A DNA stretch of 64,000 nucleotides from Mycobacterium interjectum (lineage in GTDB: Bacteria > Actinomycetota > Actinomycetes > Mycobacteriales > Mycobacteriaceae), in contig LQPB01000086.1 of NCBI GenBank assembly GCA_002102225.1, forward strand, positions 1-64,000. Reading direction: 5' to 3'. Shown here piece by piece: positions 60,999 to 64,000 of this stretch. Numbering within the stretch: the stretch's first letter is position 1; each line of letters starts with the position of its first letter. The notes under the pieces are model-generated. The model was given only the letters and a program-made list of their open reading frames with translations, made no database searches and had not been told where the DNA came from. The position numbers and the translations under genes are program-made.

Positions 60999-62495
60999 TT
61001 ACGGCATGATGACGGTGCGCGCCACCGGTTCCGCGGCGGCCTGCCGGCTGGACAGGCCGCGCTGCAACGAGGCCAGCAGCGCGTCGCGCGTCTCCCGGGG
61101 GTCGATGAGCTCGTCGAAACCCATGTGTTCGGCCGATCGATACGACGCCTGCAATTCGGCGTTGCGCAGCTTGGCGGAGAGGTCCTCGCCGGCGTGCGAC
61201 GCGCGGCTGAGCGCCGCGGCGCTCATCGCGCCCATCGTCGCGCCCGGATAGGCGAACGTCGCGACCTGGTGGTCGAAACCCAGCAGCGACATGACCATGG
61301 ACCCGAACCCGTACGCCTTGCGCAGCGTGAGGTGCAGCTTCAACGTGGTGGCCGCCGTCTGGGCCGCGAACATCCGCGCGCCGGCACGCAGCACGCCGCT
61401 GCGTTCCGACCGGCTGCCCGGGAGCATGCCGGGGTTGTCGGCGAGGAAGACGATCGGCAGGTGGAACGAGTCGGCCACCGTGATGAAATGCGCGGCCTTG
61501 TCGGCGGCGTCGGCGTCGATGGAGCCGGCCAGCACCTTCGGCTGGTTGGCCACCACGGCGACCGGGTGACCGCCGAGGTGGGCCAGCGCGCAGATCACCG
61601 CCTTGCCGAACCGCGGTTGCACCTCGAACCAGTCGGGGCTGTCGAAGACCACGTCGAGCACCGCCCGCATGTCGTAGACGCGGCGGTTGTCGCGCGAGAC
61701 GATGTCGAGCAGCTCCGGCGTCGCTCGCGGCGCGGTCGCCTCGCCGGGGGGCAGCGAAGGCGGGTAGGACCACGCGCTCGGCGGAAAATACGACAGGTAG
61801 CGCCGGACGTCGTCGAGCACGGCCTCGTCGTCGTCGGCGACGTTGTGGATGACGCCACTGGGTATGGCGACCTCCGGCCCGCCGAGGTCTTCCTTCGAGA
61901 TGTCTTCTCCCGTGGACTCTTTGACGACGGGCGGACCGGCGGTGAAGATCGCGCCCTGGGCGCTCATGATCCGGAAGTCGCAGACCGGGGCCACCAGCGC
62001 GCCATGCCCGGCGGACGGGCCGAGGACCGCGGCGACCGTCGGGACACGGCCCGAGCACTGCGTCTGGGCGAGCAGATCGGTCGGGCTGCGGCCGTAATGA
62101 CCTCCGGTGGGCCGAAAGCCGGCGCCCTCCAGCATCATCACCAGCGGGATCTTGTCGCGCAGCGCCAGTTCGGCGATCCGGTACCGCTTGGAGTTGCCGC
62201 CCGGGCCGATGCTGCCGGCCATGGTGGTGAAGTCCTCGGCGCCCAGCATCACCGGAGCGCCGTTGATCAAACCGGACCCGACGACCAGCGCGTCGGCCGC
62301 GACGTCGCCGCCGACCAGCGTGCCGAACTCGCGGAAGGTGCCCGGGTCGAGGAGTCGCTCGATTCGCGCGCGGGCGTCCAGCTTGCCCTTCTTGCGGTGC
62401 TTGTCCAGGCGTTCCGGCCCGCCCATCGCCCGCGCATGCTCGCGGCGACGCTCGAGATCGCCGAGCGATTCCTCCCAGTCCTGGGCTTTGGTCAT
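60999..62495 (-). CDS. Acyl-CoA carboxylase, carboxyltransferase (beta) subunit
   Basis: Protein of 498 residues with the two crotonase-like domains of biotin-dependent carboxyltransferases. MAGSIGPGGNSKRYRIAELA and GGHYGRSPTDLLAQ lie in the N-half; AVVANQPKVLAGSIDADAADKAAHFI and FLADNPGMLPGSRSERSGVLR in the C-half. No biotin carboxylase/carrier (alpha) gene is in the window, so it must share one. Such subunits act in leucine, isoprenoid and branched-acid degradation. Single-gene unit beside the operator at 62551. Confidence 0.88.
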   Translation of the reverse strand: MTKAQDWEESLGDLERRREHARAMGGPERLDKHRKKGKLDARARIERLLDPGTFREFGTLVGGDVAADALVVGSGLINGAPVMLGAEDFTTMAGSIGPGGNSKRYRIAELALRDKIPLVMMLEGAGFRPTGGHYGRSPTDLLAQTQCSGRVPTVAAVLGPSAGHGALVAPVCDFRIMSAQGAIFTAGPPVVKESTGEDISKEDLGGPEVAIPSGVIHNVADDDEAVLDDVRRYLSYFPPSAWSYPPSLPPGEATAPRATPELLDIVSRDNRRVYDMRAVLDVVFDSPDWFEVQPRFGKAVICALAHLGGHPVAVVANQPKVLAGSIDADAADKAAHFITVADSFHLPIVFLADNPGMLPGSRSERSGVLRAGARMFAAQTAATTLKLHLTLRKAYGFGSMVMSLLGFDHQVATFAYPGATMGAMSAAALSRASHAGEDLSAKLRNAELQASYRSAEHMGFDELIDPRETRDALLASLQRGLSSRQAAAEPVARTVIMP

Positions 62496-62550
62496 GCCTA
62501 TGTCCTACCTCACGGGGGATTCGTCGCGCCGACAGATAAGCAGGGTCACA

Positions 62551-62569
62551 TACTGGATTGCTTACTGTA
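62551..62569. promoter_or_regulatory. 19-bp catabolic-regulon operator, copy 6
   Basis: TACTGGAT-TGC-TTACTGTA between the divergent carboxylase (start 62495) and luciferase-like (start 62581) genes. It ends 11 bp before the latter ATG, which has no ribosome binding site, suggesting a very short or leaderless transcript. Confidence 0.6.
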
Positions 62570-62580
62570 AAGTTGCCCGC

Positions 62581-63603
62581 ATGGGTAGCAGCCCCCGCCT
62601 CAAGCTCGACGGGGGCATCCCCAATCAGCTCGCCCGGGTGCCTGATGCCGCCGGCGCCCTGGAACACGACGGGTATGACGGCGGCTGGACTGCCGAGACC
62701 AACCACGACCCGTTTCTGCCCGTGCTGCTGGCCGCCGAACACACCTCGCGCCTGGAGGTGGGCACCAACATCGCGGTCGCGTTCGCCCGCAATCCGATGA
62801 TCGTCGCCAACATCGGCTGGGACCTGCAGGCCTTTTCGCAGGGACGGTTCATCCTCGGGCTGGGCACCCAGATCCAGCCCCATATCGAGAAGCGGTTCAG
62901 CATGCCGTGGAGCCACCCGGCGCCGCGGATGCGCGAATTCGTCGGCGCGCTGCACGCGATCTGGTCGGCCTGGAAGGACGGCACGAAGCTTCGATTCGAG
63001 GGTGACTTCTACACCCACAAGATCATGACGCCGATGTTTACCCCCGAGCCGCAGCCTTATTCGGCGCCGAAGGTGTTCCTGGCCGCCGTCGGTGAAACGA
63101 TGACCGAGATGTGCGGCGAGGTCGCCGACGGCCACCTTGGCCACCCGATGGTTTCGAAGCGCTACCTCGAGGAGGTGACGCTGCCGGCCCTGCTGCGCGG
63201 GATGCAGCGCTCCGGACGGGATCGCGGTGTCTTCGAGGTGTCCTGCGAGGTGCTGGTCGCGACCGGCGAGAACGACGACGAACTGGCGCTCGCCGCCGCC
63301 GCCGTGCGCAAGCAGATCGCCTTCTACGGCTCGACGCCCGCCTACCGCAAGGTCCTCGAGCTGCATGGCTGGGGCGACCTGCACACCGAACTGCACCGCC
63401 TCTCCCTGGCAGGGGAGTGGGACACCATGGGCTCGCTCATCGACGACGAGATGCTCGCGGCCTTCGCCGTCGTCGGTCCGGTCGACACGATCGCGGCGGG
63501 CTTGAGGAGCCGCTGCGAGGGCGCGGTCGATCGCGTCCTGCCCATCTTTATGACCGCTTCCCAATCCTGTATCACCGCCGTAGTGAAGGAGTTTCGCGAG
63601 TGA
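62581..63603 (+). CDS. Luciferase-like (F420-type) oxidoreductase
   Basis: LLM-fold protein of 340 residues: TAETNHDPFLPVLLAAEHTSRLEVGTNIAVAFARNPM, SQGRFILGLGTQIQPHIEKRF, and a C-terminal VVGPVDTIAAGLRSR. This matches a mycobacterial F420-dependent family distinct from the protein at 59867. The ATG at 62581 sits just behind the operator without a Shine-Dalgarno site. The next gene, a P450, overlaps its stop (GTGA). Confidence 0.87.
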   Translation: MGSSPRLKLDGGIPNQLARVPDAAGALEHDGYDGGWTAETNHDPFLPVLLAAEHTSRLEVGTNIAVAFARNPMIVANIGWDLQAFSQGRFILGLGTQIQPHIEKRFSMPWSHPAPRMREFVGALHAIWSAWKDGTKLRFEGDFYTHKIMTPMFTPEPQPYSAPKVFLAAVGETMTEMCGEVADGHLGHPMVSKRYLEEVTLPALLRGMQRSGRDRGVFEVSCEVLVATGENDDELALAAAAVRKQIAFYGSTPAYRKVLELHGWGDLHTELHRLSLAGEWDTMGSLIDDEMLAAFAVVGPVDTIAAGLRSRCEGAVDRVLPIFMTASQSCITAVVKEFRE

Positions 63604-64000
63604 GCACGTCGACGATGGACGAGTCCGCCAAGGTATTGACCGACCCGCTGGCGTACACCGACGAGCGGCGGCTGCATGCCGCGCTGACCCACCTGCGCGC
63701 CAACGCACCGGTGTCGTGGGTCGACGTGCCCGACTACAAGCCGTTCTGGGCGATCACCAAGCACGCCGACATCATGGACATCGAACGCGACAACATGCTG
63801 TTCACCAACTGGCCGCGGCCGGTGCTGACCACGGTGGAGGGGGACGAGCAGGCCGTCGCCGCCGGGGTTCGCACGCTGATCCACCTGGACGACCCGCAGC
63901 ACCGAGTGGTGCGGGCGATCGGCTCCGACTGGTTTCGCCCGAAGGCGATGCGGGCGTTGAAGGTTCGCGTGGATGAACTCGCCAAGATCTACGTCGACAA
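63600..64000 (+). CDS. Cytochrome P450 (N-terminal part; runs off the right edge)
   Basis: 133 residues are visible. FWAITKHADIMDIERDNMLFTNWPRPVL, IHLDDPQHRVVRAIGSDWFRPKAMRAL is the B-C helix region of a bacterial P450, with the H-x3-R pair (HRVVR) that contacts haem propionate. The I-helix and Cys loop lie beyond the window. GTG start overlapping the oxidoreductase stop, so it belongs to the regulon unit starting at 62581. Confidence 0.85.
   Translation, partial: MSTSTMDESAKVLTDPLAYTDERRLHAALTHLRANAPVSWVDVPDYKPFWAITKHADIMDIERDNMLFTNWPRPVLTTVEGDEQAVAAGVRTLIHLDDPQHRVVRAIGSDWFRPKAMRALKVRVDELAKIYVD

Noticed and set aside
31730..62569. Reading the recurrent TACAGT/TACTGT simply as -10 promoter hexamers (TANNNT).
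   Set aside because: The -10 role may be real, but it does not explain the second arm, the fixed 19-bp length and the near-perfect dyad at 51449. I keep operator as the better explanation.
60907..63708. A 933-residue open frame on the minus strand.
   Set aside because: It overlaps the carboxyltransferase in another frame and the luciferase-like gene on the other strand; it has no recognisable motif.
1..64000. Mobile elements, prophage, CRISPR array, tRNA or rRNA genes.
   Set aside because: No transposase or integrase motifs, no short spaced direct repeats, and no recognisable RNA gene sequence were seen.

Overview
The window is high-GC, gene-dense DNA from a slow-growing Mycobacterium. The evidence is a PE_PGRS N-terminus at the left edge, an IrtAB mycobactin importer behind an IdeR-like iron box, a DesA3-type desaturase pair, a mycofactocin-type SDR, F420-type luciferase-like oxidoreductases, and many acyl-CoA, crotonase and P450 paralogues. 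PE_PGRS genes argue for the tuberculosis/marinum/kansasii side rather than the avium complex; the species cannot be fixed from sequence alone. I see no tRNA, rRNA, insertion sequence, prophage or CRISPR array.

Layout. 0-8 kb: PE_PGRS fragment (-), desaturase reductase plus DesA3 (+), iron box, irtA-irtB (+). 8-18.5 kb: a phosphotransferase, a PNPOx-like protein, then a beta-oxidation-like locus (SDR and acyl-CoA dehydrogenase on -, diverging from SDR, thiolase, CoA-transferase, acyl-CoA dehydrogenase and a GntR/FCD regulator on +), and a divergent GlxA-type regulator/DJ-1-like pair. 18.6-24.7 kb: a small secreted protein, then a TetR-controlled island (three SDRs, a SnoaL-like protein, a P450) marked by five copies of a 16-bp palindrome.

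24-64 kb: one large catabolic region of nine operons holding six crotonases, five acyl-CoA synthetases, a two-subunit acyl-CoA dehydrogenase, two amidohydrolases, three P450s counting the truncated one (two inside this region), a Rieske oxygenase, a Baeyer-Villiger-like flavoprotein, two luciferase-like oxidoreductases, a carboxyltransferase subunit, a lipid-transfer thiolase, a CoA-transferase and thioesterases. All of these operons start next to one of six 19-bp imperfect palindromes of the form TAC-N13-GTA (best copy TACTGTAATTCTTACAGTA). Genes inside the region that look unrelated (CsbD-like, two small membrane proteins, an NHL propeller protein, an NAD-binding protein) lack the motif.

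The most interesting signal is therefore a roughly 40-kb regulon that looks built to activate, oxygenate, open and beta-oxidise a hydrophobic, probably cyclic (steroid- or terpenoid-like) carboxylic acid. The substrate is an inference; I recognise no specific known cluster. Convergent gene ends in the region carry long inverted repeats, two of which resemble each other (33.4 kb and 60.9 kb).
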